Shown piece by piece: positions 54,151-62,207 of a stretch of 64,000 bases of DNA (positions are counted from its first letter, which is position 1; the number at the start of each line of letters is the position of its first letter). This DNA is from Leucobacter luti. GTDB taxonomy: Bacteria; Actinomycetota; Actinomycetes; Actinomycetales; Microbacteriaceae. The notes below the pieces were generated by a model. The model was not told the origin of the DNA, searched no databases, and saw only the letters and a list, made by a program, of their open reading frames with translations. The position numbers and the translations under genes were made by a program. The stretch is taken from NCBI RefSeq assembly GCF_004217175.1, contig NZ_SHKI01000003.1, positions 1 through 64,000 on the forward strand, read 5' to 3'.

Positions 54151-55097
54151 CGCGCTGCCACTCCCTTGCTCAGGCGAACCCTGGGGTCGATCACCGCGTA
54201 CAGCAGGTCGACGATTAGGTTGATGATGCCAAACGCCAGCACCATGATGAGGGCGATCGCCTGGACGACCGCGAAGTCTTTCTTCTGCACGGAGTTCACG
54301 AGCAGGGAGCCGATCCCGTCGAGCGTGAACGCGTACTCGATCACGAACGCGCTCGCGAGCAGGCCCGCGATCTGCGTGCCGATCACCGTGGTGACGGGCA
54401 GCATCGAGTTGCGGATCGTGTGCCGCCACAGCACCAGCTGCTTGGGCACGCCGCGCGCGATCGCCATGATCACGTGCTCGGAGTCTTGCTCCTCACGCAC
54501 GGCGGTGCGCGTGATGCGCGCCACCACGGCGATGCCGGGGAACGCGAGCGCGATCGCCGGCAGGGTGAGGTGCCAGAGCCGGTCGAGGAACCCCTCGCCC
54601 GATCCGGACACCGGGAACCACCCGAGAGTGGATCCGAACAGGAACATCAGCACGAGCGCCGCGAAGAACGTGGGGACGGCGAACCCGAGGTTCGAACCGA
54701 ACACGACGAGCTTCTCGAAGACGCCCGACTTGGTCGCCGCGAGCACCCCGAGCCCCACGCCGAAGACGACGATCAGGATCGCGGCGAACGCTGCGAGGGA
54801 GAGCGTGGTGGGAAGTCGGGAGGCTACGAGGGTACTCACGTCCTGCTGCGTGAGCAGCGAGCGGCCGAGGTCGCCCTGCAGCACCCCCATAAACCAGTCC
54901 CAGTACCGCACGAGGAAGGGATCGTCCAGCCCGTACTGCGCCCGAATCGAGGCGAGTACCTCCGGCGTCACCGTGCGCCCCTGCACGAGGAACTGCTCGG
55001 GGCTTCCCGGGGCCAGGTACATCCCCGAGAACACGATGAAGCTGGACACGATGAGCACGCCGACGAGCGCACCAAGCCGTTTCACTACATAGATCAT
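54147..55097 (-). CDS. Peptide-type ABC transporter permease (DppB-like)
   Basis: The 316-residue permease has six helices, the extracytoplasmic segment YLAPGSPEQFLVQGRTVTPE and the EAA loop IMAIARGVPKQLVLWRHTIR. It forms the channel with the DppC-like protein. The solute-binding protein gene lies 41 bases upstream. Confidence 0.95.
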   Translation of the reverse strand: MIYVVKRLGALVGVLIVSSFIVFSGMYLAPGSPEQFLVQGRTVTPEVLASIRAQYGLDDPFLVRYWDWFMGVLQGDLGRSLLTQQDVSTLVASRLPTTLSLAAFAAILIVVFGVGLGVLAATKSGVFEKLVVFGSNLGFAVPTFFAALVLMFLFGSTLGWFPVSGSGEGFLDRLWHLTLPAIALAFPGIAVVARITRTAVREEQDSEHVIMAIARGVPKQLVLWRHTIRNSMLPVTTVIGTQIAGLLASAFVIEYAFTLDGIGSLLVNSVQKKDFAVVQAIALIMVLAFGIINLIVDLLYAVIDPRVRLSKGVAAR

Positions 55098-55138
55098 TGA
55101 CGATCCCTTCCTGCGCGAGCCGCTACCTGCTCGGCTGC

Positions 55139-56800
55139 TTACTCGGCCGAGCCGAGGTCAGCGGCCCAGGGGTAGTACAGGTAGACGAACGAGGCGGGTG
55201 CGCCGGTGATGCTGTTGTCCATGTACATGCGCACGGCGAGGTCGTTGATCGGCACCCACGGCTGCTCGGCCATGATGAGCGCCTCGGCCTCGACCGTGAG
55301 CTCGGCGCGCTTCTGCGCGTCGGGCTCGGCGATCGCCGCGTCGAGCGCCGCGTCGACCTTCGCGTCGGAGAACTTCGCGTAGTTCTGGTCGCTGCCCGTC
55401 TTCGCCACGCTGATGAGGTGCAGCAGCGGGTCCGGAGCGCTCAGGTAGTTGGTAGTGACGAAGCCGTCGAAGCCCTTGCGCGCCTCGGGGTCCGAGAAGA
55501 ACGCGCCGAACTGTGCGCTGGGCACGCCCGTGGGCTCGAGCGTGATGCCGAGCTCCTTCGCGCCGTTCGCCATCTCGTTCAGGATGTCAGCGTAGAAGCT
55601 GCGCTCGCTCGGGTAGGCGATCTTGATCGGCTGCGTCAGGTCGACATCAGCGGCCTTCAGCTCTTCCTTCGCAGCGTCGATGTCGAAGCTCAGATCGGGC
55701 AGCTCGGTGTCGCGCAGCTCGGCCACGCCGTCGATCGCGTCCCAGGCCGACTGCGGCACGACGGAGCGCGACACGGTGCCGGTGCCCTCGTAGACCGTGT
55801 CGGCGATCGCCTGGCGGTCGGTGGCGCGGGTCAGTGCGCGGCGCACGGCGGGATCCCCGAAGAGGCCCTCACCCGTGGAGATGATCGCCATGTCCTGCAT
55901 GCCCTGGCCGGCGAAGAGCGTGCCGGTGCTGCTCGTCAAGAGCTGGCCGAGCGCCGGAAGCGGCACGTCGTACGAGCCCTGGATCTCGCCCGTAGCGAGG
56001 CCGTTCGCGATCGCGGTCGGGTCGACCACGAAGCCGATCTCCACCTGCTTGGCGCGCGCCTGCTTGTCGGCGTTCCAGTAGCCGTCGTAGCGATCGAGGG
56101 TGATCGACTGCCCCTGCTTCCAGTTGCCCGGGGTGAACTGCAGCGGGCCGGTGCACATCACGCCGGTGTCCGGGTTGCCGTAGTTCTCGCCCGCCGCGAC
56201 GCGCTGGTCCTCCTGCACGACCACGCCGATGATGGTGCTCAGCGATGAGGGAAGCGTGTAGTCGGGGGTCTTCAGCGTGATCGTGACCTCGTTGTCGCCG
56301 GTTGCCTCGACGCTCGCGATGTTCGCGACCACGCCGCCGCCCCAGTAGCTGCCCTCTGCCGGATCGATGTGGCGGTTGATCGAGAAGACCACGTCGTCGA
56401 CGGTCATCGGGGTGCCGTCCCAGAACGTCACGTCGTCGCGGATCCCGAGCTGCCACACCTTGCCGTCGCTGGTGTTCGACTCGGTCGCGAGGTTGGGCTG
56501 CACCGAGAAGTCGGGCTGCATCTGGAACAGCGGCTCGCACAGGTTCGCGACGATCGTGTTCTCGGGGTAGTTGAATGCCTTGATCGGGTCGAGGCTTGCG
56601 AGCTCGCCGTAGGTCGAGTTCCAGCTGACCTTCTCCGCGTCGCTCTTCGCGGCGGGCGTGGTCTGCAGCAGCTCGGTGCCGGCCTCAGCGCCGGACTCGG
56701 CCCCTGCGTCGCCGCCGCGGCTGCCGGATGCGCAGCCGGCGAGCGCGAGGCCCGTGACGGCAAGGAGGGCGATTGCTGCCCTCGTCTGTGCGAGTTTCAC
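55139..56800 (-). CDS. Peptide/opine-type ABC solute-binding lipoprotein
   Basis: I start at GTG 56800 (VKLAQTRAAIALLAVTGLAL), because GGAG lies 6 bases upstream and the resulting N-terminus is a compact lipoprotein signal with lipobox LAGCAS. ATG 56815 and earlier starts are possible. The 553-residue product is a family 5 binding protein: NLCEPLFQM, DVTFWDGTPMTVDDVVFSIN, GPLQFTPGNWKQGQSITLDR and VRRALTRATDRQAIADT. It is the first gene of the operon and shows a promoter with TACTAT (56878-56873) and two LacI-type boxes upstream, so it is probably induced by its substrate via the divergent LacI regulator. Confidence 0.93.
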   Translation of the reverse strand: MKLAQTRAAIALLAVTGLALAGCASGSRGGDAGAESGAEAGTELLQTTPAAKSDAEKVSWNSTYGELASLDPIKAFNYPENTIVANLCEPLFQMQPDFSVQPNLATESNTSDGKVWQLGIRDDVTFWDGTPMTVDDVVFSINRHIDPAEGSYWGGGVVANIASVEATGDNEVTITLKTPDYTLPSSLSTIIGVVVQEDQRVAAGENYGNPDTGVMCTGPLQFTPGNWKQGQSITLDRYDGYWNADKQARAKQVEIGFVVDPTAIANGLATGEIQGSYDVPLPALGQLLTSSTGTLFAGQGMQDMAIISTGEGLFGDPAVRRALTRATDRQAIADTVYEGTGTVSRSVVPQSAWDAIDGVAELRDTELPDLSFDIDAAKEELKAADVDLTQPIKIAYPSERSFYADILNEMANGAKELGITLEPTGVPSAQFGAFFSDPEARKGFDGFVTTNYLSAPDPLLHLISVAKTGSDQNYAKFSDAKVDAALDAAIAEPDAQKRAELTVEAEALIMAEQPWVPINDLAVRMYMDNSITGAPASFVYLYYPWAADLGSAE

Positions 56801-56872
56801 GTTGTTCTCCATTCGAAGTTTCGTCATTGAATCCCCTGGCCCGGTGAGCACCGAGCGAAGACCCTGCGAGCG

Positions 56873-56908
56873 ATAGTAGCACCCAAAACGATTTGTGAAA
56901 AACGGTTT
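56873..56908 (-). promoter_or_regulatory. Promoter of the second transporter operon with two LacI-type boxes
   Basis: Minus strand: -10 TACTAT (56878-56873) and, 17 bases upstream, TTTTCA (56901-56896) as -35. Two plus-strand boxes AAAACGATTT (56885-56894) and AAAACGGTTT (56899-56908), each a near-palindrome around CG, lie 14 bases apart in the spacer and over the -35. Binding would block RNA polymerase. Confidence 0.65.
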
Positions 56909-56993
56909 GGTCTGTCACGTTTCCGTAACAGAACTGGGCTATACCCCCCGGTTTCGCCCCCCGTTCCCCGCCGCATGCAAGTATCCTGGCGAG

Positions 56994-58019
56994 GTGCAGG
57001 GAAGCGTGAGACCAACCATCAAGGACGTGGCCAAGGCGGCCGGGGTCTCTCCGACGACCGTGTCACACGCGCTCAACGGGAAGGGCGTGGTGCGCCGCGA
57101 GACCGTCGAGCGCATCGAGCGCATCGCCGCCGAGGTGGGCTACCGGCCGAGCGCAATTGCCCGCGGCCTCCAGAACTCGCGACTCGGGCTGCTCGCACTC
57201 GTGATCCGCCCGCTGCACAGCCTCGACACGTTCCTCCCGGAGGGCGTCGACTACTTCCTCCGCATGGCCGGCGCGGCATCGCTCGCGGCGCTCGACCGCG
57301 GCTACAGCCTCATGCTGATCGACGATCCGACCCGGCCAGACGCCCCGCTCAGCGCCACAGCGGCCGACGCGTACATCGTCACCGAGCCGTTCGAGAACGA
57401 TCCGGTACTCTCGATGCTCTCGGAGCGCAACATCCCGTTCGTCTCGGTCGGCTCAGACCCCGCCCGGCCCGGCCAGTTCTTCGAGCTCGCCACGCGCGAC
57501 TGGGAGGAGGCGCTCCTCGTGCTCGACCACCTCGCCGCGGCCGGCGGCACCAGGGTCGCGCTCCTCACCGGCACCGACCAGAACGCGTGGAACCGGGAAT
57601 CGCAGGACGCCTACCTCGACTGGTGCGCGCGCCGCGGTCAGACCCCCGACCTCGCGGCGTTTCCCGAGGTCGAGGGTGAGGGTGTCGGCGAGGCCGCGGC
57701 CGAGCGCTTCTTCGGCGCCGCGGGCACGCACCCCGACGCCGTGTTCTGCCTCACCGGCCGCCACGCGGCGGGCCTGAACGCCGCCGTCGCGGCACGCGGG
57801 ATCCGGGTACCCGAAGAGCTACTGATCGCAGCGGGATCCGGCGCTATCCAGAACCGTATGTCGAAGCCGAGCGTCACCACGCTCGACCTGCACCCCGAGG
57901 GCATCGCGGCGCGCGCCGTCGAGGTCGCCGTGCTGCTTGCTGAGGGGCGCCCGCCCGAGGGGCCGCTCGAGGTGCCGACCGCGACGCTCGATATTCGCGA
58001 GTCGACCACCCGCGCCTAG
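56994..58019 (+). CDS. LacI-family transcriptional regulator
   Basis: The protein (341 residues from GTG 56994) begins VQGSVRPTIKDVAKAAGVSP and has a canonical helix-turn-helix (KDVAKAAGVSPTTVSHALNG), hinge helix and a sugar-binding-type effector domain ending with RAVEVAVLLAEGRPPEGP. TATCCT lies 6 bases before the GTG and no ribosome binding site is visible, so the mRNA may be leaderless; GTG 57006 is an alternative. Its divergent position and the AAAACGRTTT boxes make it the probable repressor of the transporter/C45 operon. Confidence 0.92.
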   Translation: MQGSVRPTIKDVAKAAGVSPTTVSHALNGKGVVRRETVERIERIAAEVGYRPSAIARGLQNSRLGLLALVIRPLHSLDTFLPEGVDYFLRMAGAASLAALDRGYSLMLIDDPTRPDAPLSATAADAYIVTEPFENDPVLSMLSERNIPFVSVGSDPARPGQFFELATRDWEEALLVLDHLAAAGGTRVALLTGTDQNAWNRESQDAYLDWCARRGQTPDLAAFPEVEGEGVGEAAAERFFGAAGTHPDAVFCLTGRHAAGLNAAVAARGIRVPEELLIAAGSGAIQNRMSKPSVTTLDLHPEGIAARAVEVAVLLAEGRPPEGPLEVPTATLDIRESTTRA

Positions 58020-58145
58020 CCGCGCGGGCGCTGACGCGCGCGGCTAGGCGCGTCGTGCGCGCCCGCGCGTCGTGCCCGCCCGCCCTGCGACCGCCCGTGT
58101 CTGTCCCGCGCCTCGCGCACCCGCGCCTCGCGCACCCGCGCCTCT

Positions 58146-58218
58146 CACCCCGCCGAGTGAAGCCATAACGCCCTGTCGCGGGGCCCGAAGGGGGCTTTTC
58201 GCTCCACTCGGCGGGGTG
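58146..58218. repeat. CCGAGTGGAG-type hairpin repeat, copy 1
   Basis: CACCCCGCCGAGTG (58146-58159) pairs perfectly with CACTCGGCGGGGTG (58205-58218); after one A/C mismatch the stem continues for three pairs. The loop contains GGGCCCGAAGGGGGC. Confidence 0.8.
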
Positions 58219-58355
58219 TGGCGGGGCACAGGTGGGGCGAGGTGCGGGCGGGGTGTGGCGGGGGCGTGGCACAGCGCAAGCAGGGCGCAGACATGCCACA
58301 GGCGGGGTGCCGCGCCGGGCAGCACGCCGGGCACCACGCGGGAGCGCGGGCGAGA

Positions 58356-58418
58356 CGCCGAGTGGAGCCTTAGTGCCCCGTGCGCGAGCCCGAAGGGGAG
58401 GTTTGGCTCCACTCGGCG
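58356..58418. repeat. CCGAGTGGAG-type hairpin repeat, copy 2
   Basis: CGCCGAGTGGAGCC (58356-58369) and GGCTCCACTCGGCG (58405-58418) are perfect complements. The loop contains GAGCCCGAAGGGGAGG, related to the loop of copy 1. Confidence 0.8.
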
Positions 58419-58429
58419 GGGGTTCGCGC

Positions 58430-58535
58430 GGGCACAGCACGAGGGCACAGCACGCGAGCACAGCACGAGAGCACAGCACGAGAGCACAGCACGCAGGCAC
58501 AGCACGCGGGAGCGCGAGCACAGCACGCGCGCAGG
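58430..58535. repeat. Short tandem repeat, unit GAGCACAGCAC
   Basis: About seven imperfect units of 13-15 bases containing GCACAGCACG follow hairpin copy 2 directly. Confidence 0.75.
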
Positions 58536-58557
58536 GAAGCACGCGCAGAAGCCCGGA

Positions 58558-58600
58558 CACACCACGGGCCCCGGCGCAGTGCGCCGGGGCCCGTGGTGTG
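58558..58600 (-). terminator. Terminator hairpin of icd
   Basis: A perfect 20-bp stem (58558-58577 with 58581-58600; core CCACGGGCCCCGGCGC) closes a 3-base loop, 10 bases after the icd stop. No T-tract. Confidence 0.8.
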
Positions 58601-58610
58601 TGCGAGAAGA

Positions 58611-59825
58611 CTACGCGAGTCGCTGCGCGAGGTTCTCGTCGATCGCGGCGAGGAAGTCCTCGGTCGTGAGGAACGCCTGATCCGGCCCAACGAGCAGCGC
58701 GAGATCCTTGGTCATCTTGCCCGACTCGACGGTCTTGATCACCACGTCCTCGAGCGTGTGCGAGAACTCGATGAGCTCCTGGTTGTTGTCGAGCTTGCCG
58801 CGGTGCGCGAGGCCGCGCGTCCACGCGAAGATCGACGCGATCGGGTTGGTCGACGTCGGCTTGCCCTGCTGGTGCTGACGGTAGTGCCGCGTGACGGTGC
58901 CGTGCGCGGCCTCAGCCTCGACGATCTTCCCGTCCGGCGTCGCGAGCACGGAGGTCATCAGGCCGAGCGAGCCGAAGCCCTGCGCCACGGTGTCCGACTG
59001 CACGTCGCCGTCGTAGTTCTTGCATGCCCAGACGTAGCCGCCCTCCCACTTCATGGCCGAGGCGACCATGTCGTCGATGAGGCGGTGCTCGTAGGTGAGC
59101 CCGGCTGCCTCGAACTGGTCCTTAAACTCGGTGTCGAAGATCTCCTGGAAGATGTCCTTGAAGCGGCCGTCGTAGGCCTTCAGGATCGTGTTCTTCGTGG
59201 AGAGGTACACGGGGTAGTTGCGCGAGAGGCCGTAGTTCAGCGATGCGCGCGCGAAGTCGCGGATCGAGGCGTCGAGGTTGTACTGCACCTGCGCGATGCC
59301 GTCGCCGGGCGACTGGTAGACCTCGAACTTCTGCGGCTCACCGCCGTCCTTCGGCGTGAACTCGACCGTGAGGGTGCCCTCGCCGGCGAAGCGGAAGTCG
59401 GTGGCGCGGTACTGGTCGCCGAACGCGTGGCGGCCGATGATGATCGGCTTGTTCCAGCCGGGCACGAGGCGCGGGATGTTGGAGATGATGATCGGCTCGC
59501 GGAAGATCACGCCGCCGAGGATGTTGCGGATCGTGCCGTTCGGGCTGCGCCACATCTTCTTGAGGCCGAACTCCTCGACGCGGGCCTCGTCGGGGGTGAT
59601 CGTGGCGCACTTGACGCCAACGCCGTGCTTCTGGATCGCGTGTGCGGCATCGATCGTCACCTGATCGTCGGTCGCGTCGCGGTGCTCCATGCCCAGGTCG
59701 TAGTACTCGAGCGTGACGTCGAGATACGGGTGGATCAGGCGATCCTTGATGAACTGCCAGATGATACGAGTCATCTCGTCGCCGTCGAGTTCGACGACGG
59801 TTCCTGCAACCTTGATCTTCGCCAA
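58611..59825 (-). CDS. icd: NADP-dependent isocitrate dehydrogenase, dimeric eukaryote-like type
   Basis: The enzyme oxidises isocitrate to 2-oxoglutarate in the TCA cycle. I start at TTG 59825 (reading [20 protein letters not shown]), because GGGAGAA lies 3 bases upstream; this gives 404 residues, the usual length of the class II (eukaryotic-like) enzyme. Markers are [20 protein letters not shown], the isocitrate loop [28 protein letters not shown] and [16 protein letters not shown]. The open frame extends 32 codons upstream without a ribosome binding site. The promoter was not identified with confidence. Confidence 0.97.
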   Translation of the reverse strand: MAKIKVAGTVVELDGDEMTRIIWQFIKDRLIHPYLDVTLEYYDLGMEHRDATDDQVTIDAAHAIQKHGVGVKCATITPDEARVEEFGLKKMWRSPNGTIRNILGGVIFREPIIISNIPRLVPGWNKPIIIGRHAFGDQYRATDFRFAGEGTLTVEFTPKDGGEPQKFEVYQSPGDGIAQVQYNLDASIRDFARASLNYGLSRNYPVYLSTKNTILKAYDGRFKDIFQEIFDTEFKDQFEAAGLTYEHRLIDDMVASAMKWEGGYVWACKNYDGDVQSDTVAQGFGSLGLMTSVLATPDGKIVEAEAAHGTVTRHYRQHQQGKPTSTNPIASIFAWTRGLAHRGKLDNNQELIEFSHTLEDVVIKTVESGKMTKDLALLVGPDQAFLTTEDFLAAIDENLAQRLA

Positions 59826-60014
59826 CGCTTCTCCCAGATTCGTGTGTTGATGAGCTCGGAGGCGCGCGGCTTCGTGTGCGCCACGCGCTGAATTCTTTCG
59901 GCCGCGGCGGAGCAATCGCACCGCATGCCAGGTCCGGTAGGACCGGGAACCACTCTACCCGAGTTCTGCAGAGTCTCTCGGCGTCGAGATAATTTTGCTC
60001 GTGCGCGGGGCGCG

Positions 60015-61166
60015 CTATCTGGCGTTCAGGGCCGCGGCGTCGCCGAGGATCTGGCCGACGGCGAACACTGCGGCGACGTGCAGGTCCGGATCGAGCACGA
60101 CCAGATCGGCGACGAGCCCCGGGGCGAGGTCGCCCGCATCAGCCCATCCCACCGCGCGCGCGGGTGTGGTGGAGGTCTTCCGCACGGCGGCGCGCAGCTC
60201 GGCCTCGGATCCGGCGCCGGCGGCGATCCGGAAGAGCACGTCCATGGTCACCGTGCTGCCCGCGATGGTCTCGGTTCCAGCGAGTTTCGCGACGCCCTTG
60301 CGCACCTCCACGGCAAGCTCGCCGAGTCGGTAGTCGCCGTCGCCGCAGGCAGCGGCGCCCATGGCGTCGGTCACGAGCGCGACCCGCTCGTCTCCCACCC
60401 GCTCGGCGATCCAGCGCGCGAGGCTGGGGTGCAGGTGGGTGCCGTCGGCGATGAGCTCGACGGTCACGCGCGAGTCCTCGAGCAGCGCCAGAATCGGGCC
60501 GGGCTCGCGGTGGTGCAGCGCGGGCATCGCGTTGAAGAGGTGGGTGGCGACGGTTGCCCCGGCGGCGAGCGCGGCGCGCGTCTGCTCGTAATCGGCGTCG
60601 GTGTGGCCCAGCGCGACCGTCACGCCCGCGCCAACCAGGCGCTCAATCGCGGCGAGCGCTCCCGGCAGTTCGGGGGCGATCGTCACCATGCGGATGGCGC
60701 CGTCCGCTGCGGCCAGCAGCGCGTCGATCTCTGCCGGATCGGGGGCCCGCAGCTGGGCGACGTCGTGCGCGCCGGCGCGCTTCTGGCTCAGCCACGGCCC
60801 CTCGAGGTGGATCCCACCGAGCTCGCCGGCCGCCACGAGCGGAGCAAGCCGCTCGACCTGCGCCAGCAGGGACGCCCGGTCCGCCGTGACGAGGCTCGCC
60901 ATCGTGCGGGTGGTGCCGCGTGCGCGGTGCGCGTCGCGCGCGGCGAGGGCACCGCCTCGATCCCCGTCGGGGTAGTCGCTGCCGCCTCCGCCGTGGACGT
61001 GAATATCAACAAAACCGGGCACGATCGTGTGCTCGGGGTACGCGCGGTCGGGGGTGCGCGGCGGCGTGCCGGCACCGAGCGCGCGCACGCGGCCCGCGTC
61101 GATCTCCACCCAGCCCGGGCGGTGCACCGTCTCGCTCGTGACGACGCGGCCCGCCGCGATCAGCAT
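60015..61166 (-). CDS. nagA: N-acetylglucosamine-6-phosphate deacetylase
   Basis: NagA removes acetate from GlcNAc-6-phosphate. From ATG 61166 (MLIAAGRVVTSETVHRPG) the protein has 383 residues, standard length. Metal- and substrate-binding motifs are present: GFVDIHVHGGGGSDY, GIHLEGPWLSQKRAGAHD (Glu), VALGHTDADYEQT and ATHLFNAMPALHHREPG (His), and VTDAMGAAACGDG (catalytic Asp). An upstream in-frame extension lies inside nagB and is rejected. Its ATG comes 2 bases after the nagB stop, so both are co-translated; released acetate could feed the acetate pathway encoded at the left end of the window. Confidence 0.97.
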   Translation of the reverse strand: MLIAAGRVVTSETVHRPGWVEIDAGRVRALGAGTPPRTPDRAYPEHTIVPGFVDIHVHGGGGSDYPDGDRGGALAARDAHRARGTTRTMASLVTADRASLLAQVERLAPLVAAGELGGIHLEGPWLSQKRAGAHDVAQLRAPDPAEIDALLAAADGAIRMVTIAPELPGALAAIERLVGAGVTVALGHTDADYEQTRAALAAGATVATHLFNAMPALHHREPGPILALLEDSRVTVELIADGTHLHPSLARWIAERVGDERVALVTDAMGAAACGDGDYRLGELAVEVRKGVAKLAGTETIAGSTVTMDVLFRIAAGAGSEAELRAAVRKTSTTPARAVGWADAGDLAPGLVADLVVLDPDLHVAAVFAVGQILGDAAALNAR

Positions 61167-61168
61167 GG

Positions 61169-61954
61169 CTACCGCGCCCCGGCGCCCGCGGGCCGGTGGC
61201 GTTCGACGTGCTCGTAGTACTCGGTGTGACGCAGCTGGCTCGCGGCCGCGCGGTCGATGATCACGGTGGCGCGGCGGTGCAGTTGGAGCGCGCTTGCCGG
61301 GCACAGGCTCGCGAGCGGCCCCTCGATCATCGCCGCGACCGCGGCGGCCTTCGCCTCGCCCTGCGCCACGAGCAACGCCTCGCGGGCGTCGAGGATCGTG
61401 CCGAGGCCCTGCGTGATGCAGTGCAGGGGCACATCCTCGAGCCGGTCGAAGAAGCGCGCGTTGTCGGCGCGCGTCTGCGGGGCGAGGGTCTTCACCCGGG
61501 TGCGCGAGCCGAGGGACGACATCGGTTCGTTGAAGCCGATGTGTCCGTTTGCGCCGATGCCGAGGAGCTGCAGGTCCACGCCGTCCGCCTCAGCGATCAG
61601 GCGTTCGTAGTCGTCGCCCGCCGCGGTGAGGTCGGCGGCGCCACCGTCGGGGACGTGCACGCGGGCCGGATCGAGGCCGAGCGGCTCGGTGACGGTGCGC
61701 CGGATCACCTCGTGGTAGCTCTCCGGGTGGCGGAGGTCGAGGCCGACGTACTCGTCGAGCGCGAACGCGCTCACCCGTGCGCAGTCGAGGTTGCCGGCGC
61801 GCACGCGCTCGGCGAGGGCCGAGTAGGTGCCAATCGGCGAGGACCCGGTGGCGACCCCCAGCGCCGCCTCCGGCTGTCTGTGGATCAGCTCGGCGATGAG
61901 GTCTGCGGCGCGCTCAGCGACCGCCTCCGCGTCTGCAACGATGACGACGTCCAC
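61169..61954 (-). CDS. nagB: Glucosamine-6-phosphate deaminase
   Basis: NagB converts glucosamine-6-phosphate to fructose-6-phosphate and ammonia. From GTG 61954 (GGAGG 4 bases upstream) it has 261 residues. Motifs: ALGVATGSSPIGTY, AFALDEYVGL (catalytic Asp), GIGANGHIGFNEP and the C-terminal HCITQGLGTILDA. nagA follows directly. A GlcNAc catabolic pair with no PTS or kinase gene adjacent; amino-sugar import and phosphorylation must be encoded elsewhere. Confidence 0.97.
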   Translation of the reverse strand: MDVVIVADAEAVAERAADLIAELIHRQPEAALGVATGSSPIGTYSALAERVRAGNLDCARVSAFALDEYVGLDLRHPESYHEVIRRTVTEPLGLDPARVHVPDGGAADLTAAGDDYERLIAEADGVDLQLLGIGANGHIGFNEPMSSLGSRTRVKTLAPQTRADNARFFDRLEDVPLHCITQGLGTILDAREALLVAQGEAKAAAVAAMIEGPLASLCPASALQLHRRATVIIDRAAASQLRHTEYYEHVERHRPAGAGAR

Positions 61955-62207
61955 GGGTCCTCCAGGGGTTCGATGGTGCTGCGGCGCGCGCCCGGCGGTG
62001 AGCCGGCGAGCCCGCCGCGGGCGCAGTACAGGACCAGGATAGGGCCCCGGCCCGGGTCGCACGCAATGCCGCGGAGGCGCGCGCCCGACGAACGCCCCTG
62101 AGATCCGCCCCCGGGCCGCGTGCGGTCGGGCACCCCGGGCCCCGTCGGATCGGTCGTACCCGACCCCTCGGATCCGGCACCCCGGGCCGCCGGAGCGCGC
62201 ACCCCGC

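Larger units (their letters stand above)
58020..58610. other. Gene-free, repeat-rich interval
   Basis: These 591 bases between the LacI gene and icd hold no convincing gene. They contain two hairpin repeats, a short tandem repeat and the icd terminator, listed separately, in otherwise biased GC-rich sequence (tracts of GCGCACCC and GGCGGGG type). Confidence 0.7.

Noticed and set aside
56895-56993. Upstream start for the LacI gene at 56895
   Set aside because: The extension would overlap the operator boxes and begin with an unrelated Phe/Pro-rich segment; the helix-turn-helix is positioned normally only from the GTG at 56994 or 57006.
58430-58535. Possible CRISPR-like array
   Set aside because: The units are 13-15 bases, directly adjoining and without unique spacers; there are no cas genes. 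It is a simple tandem repeat.
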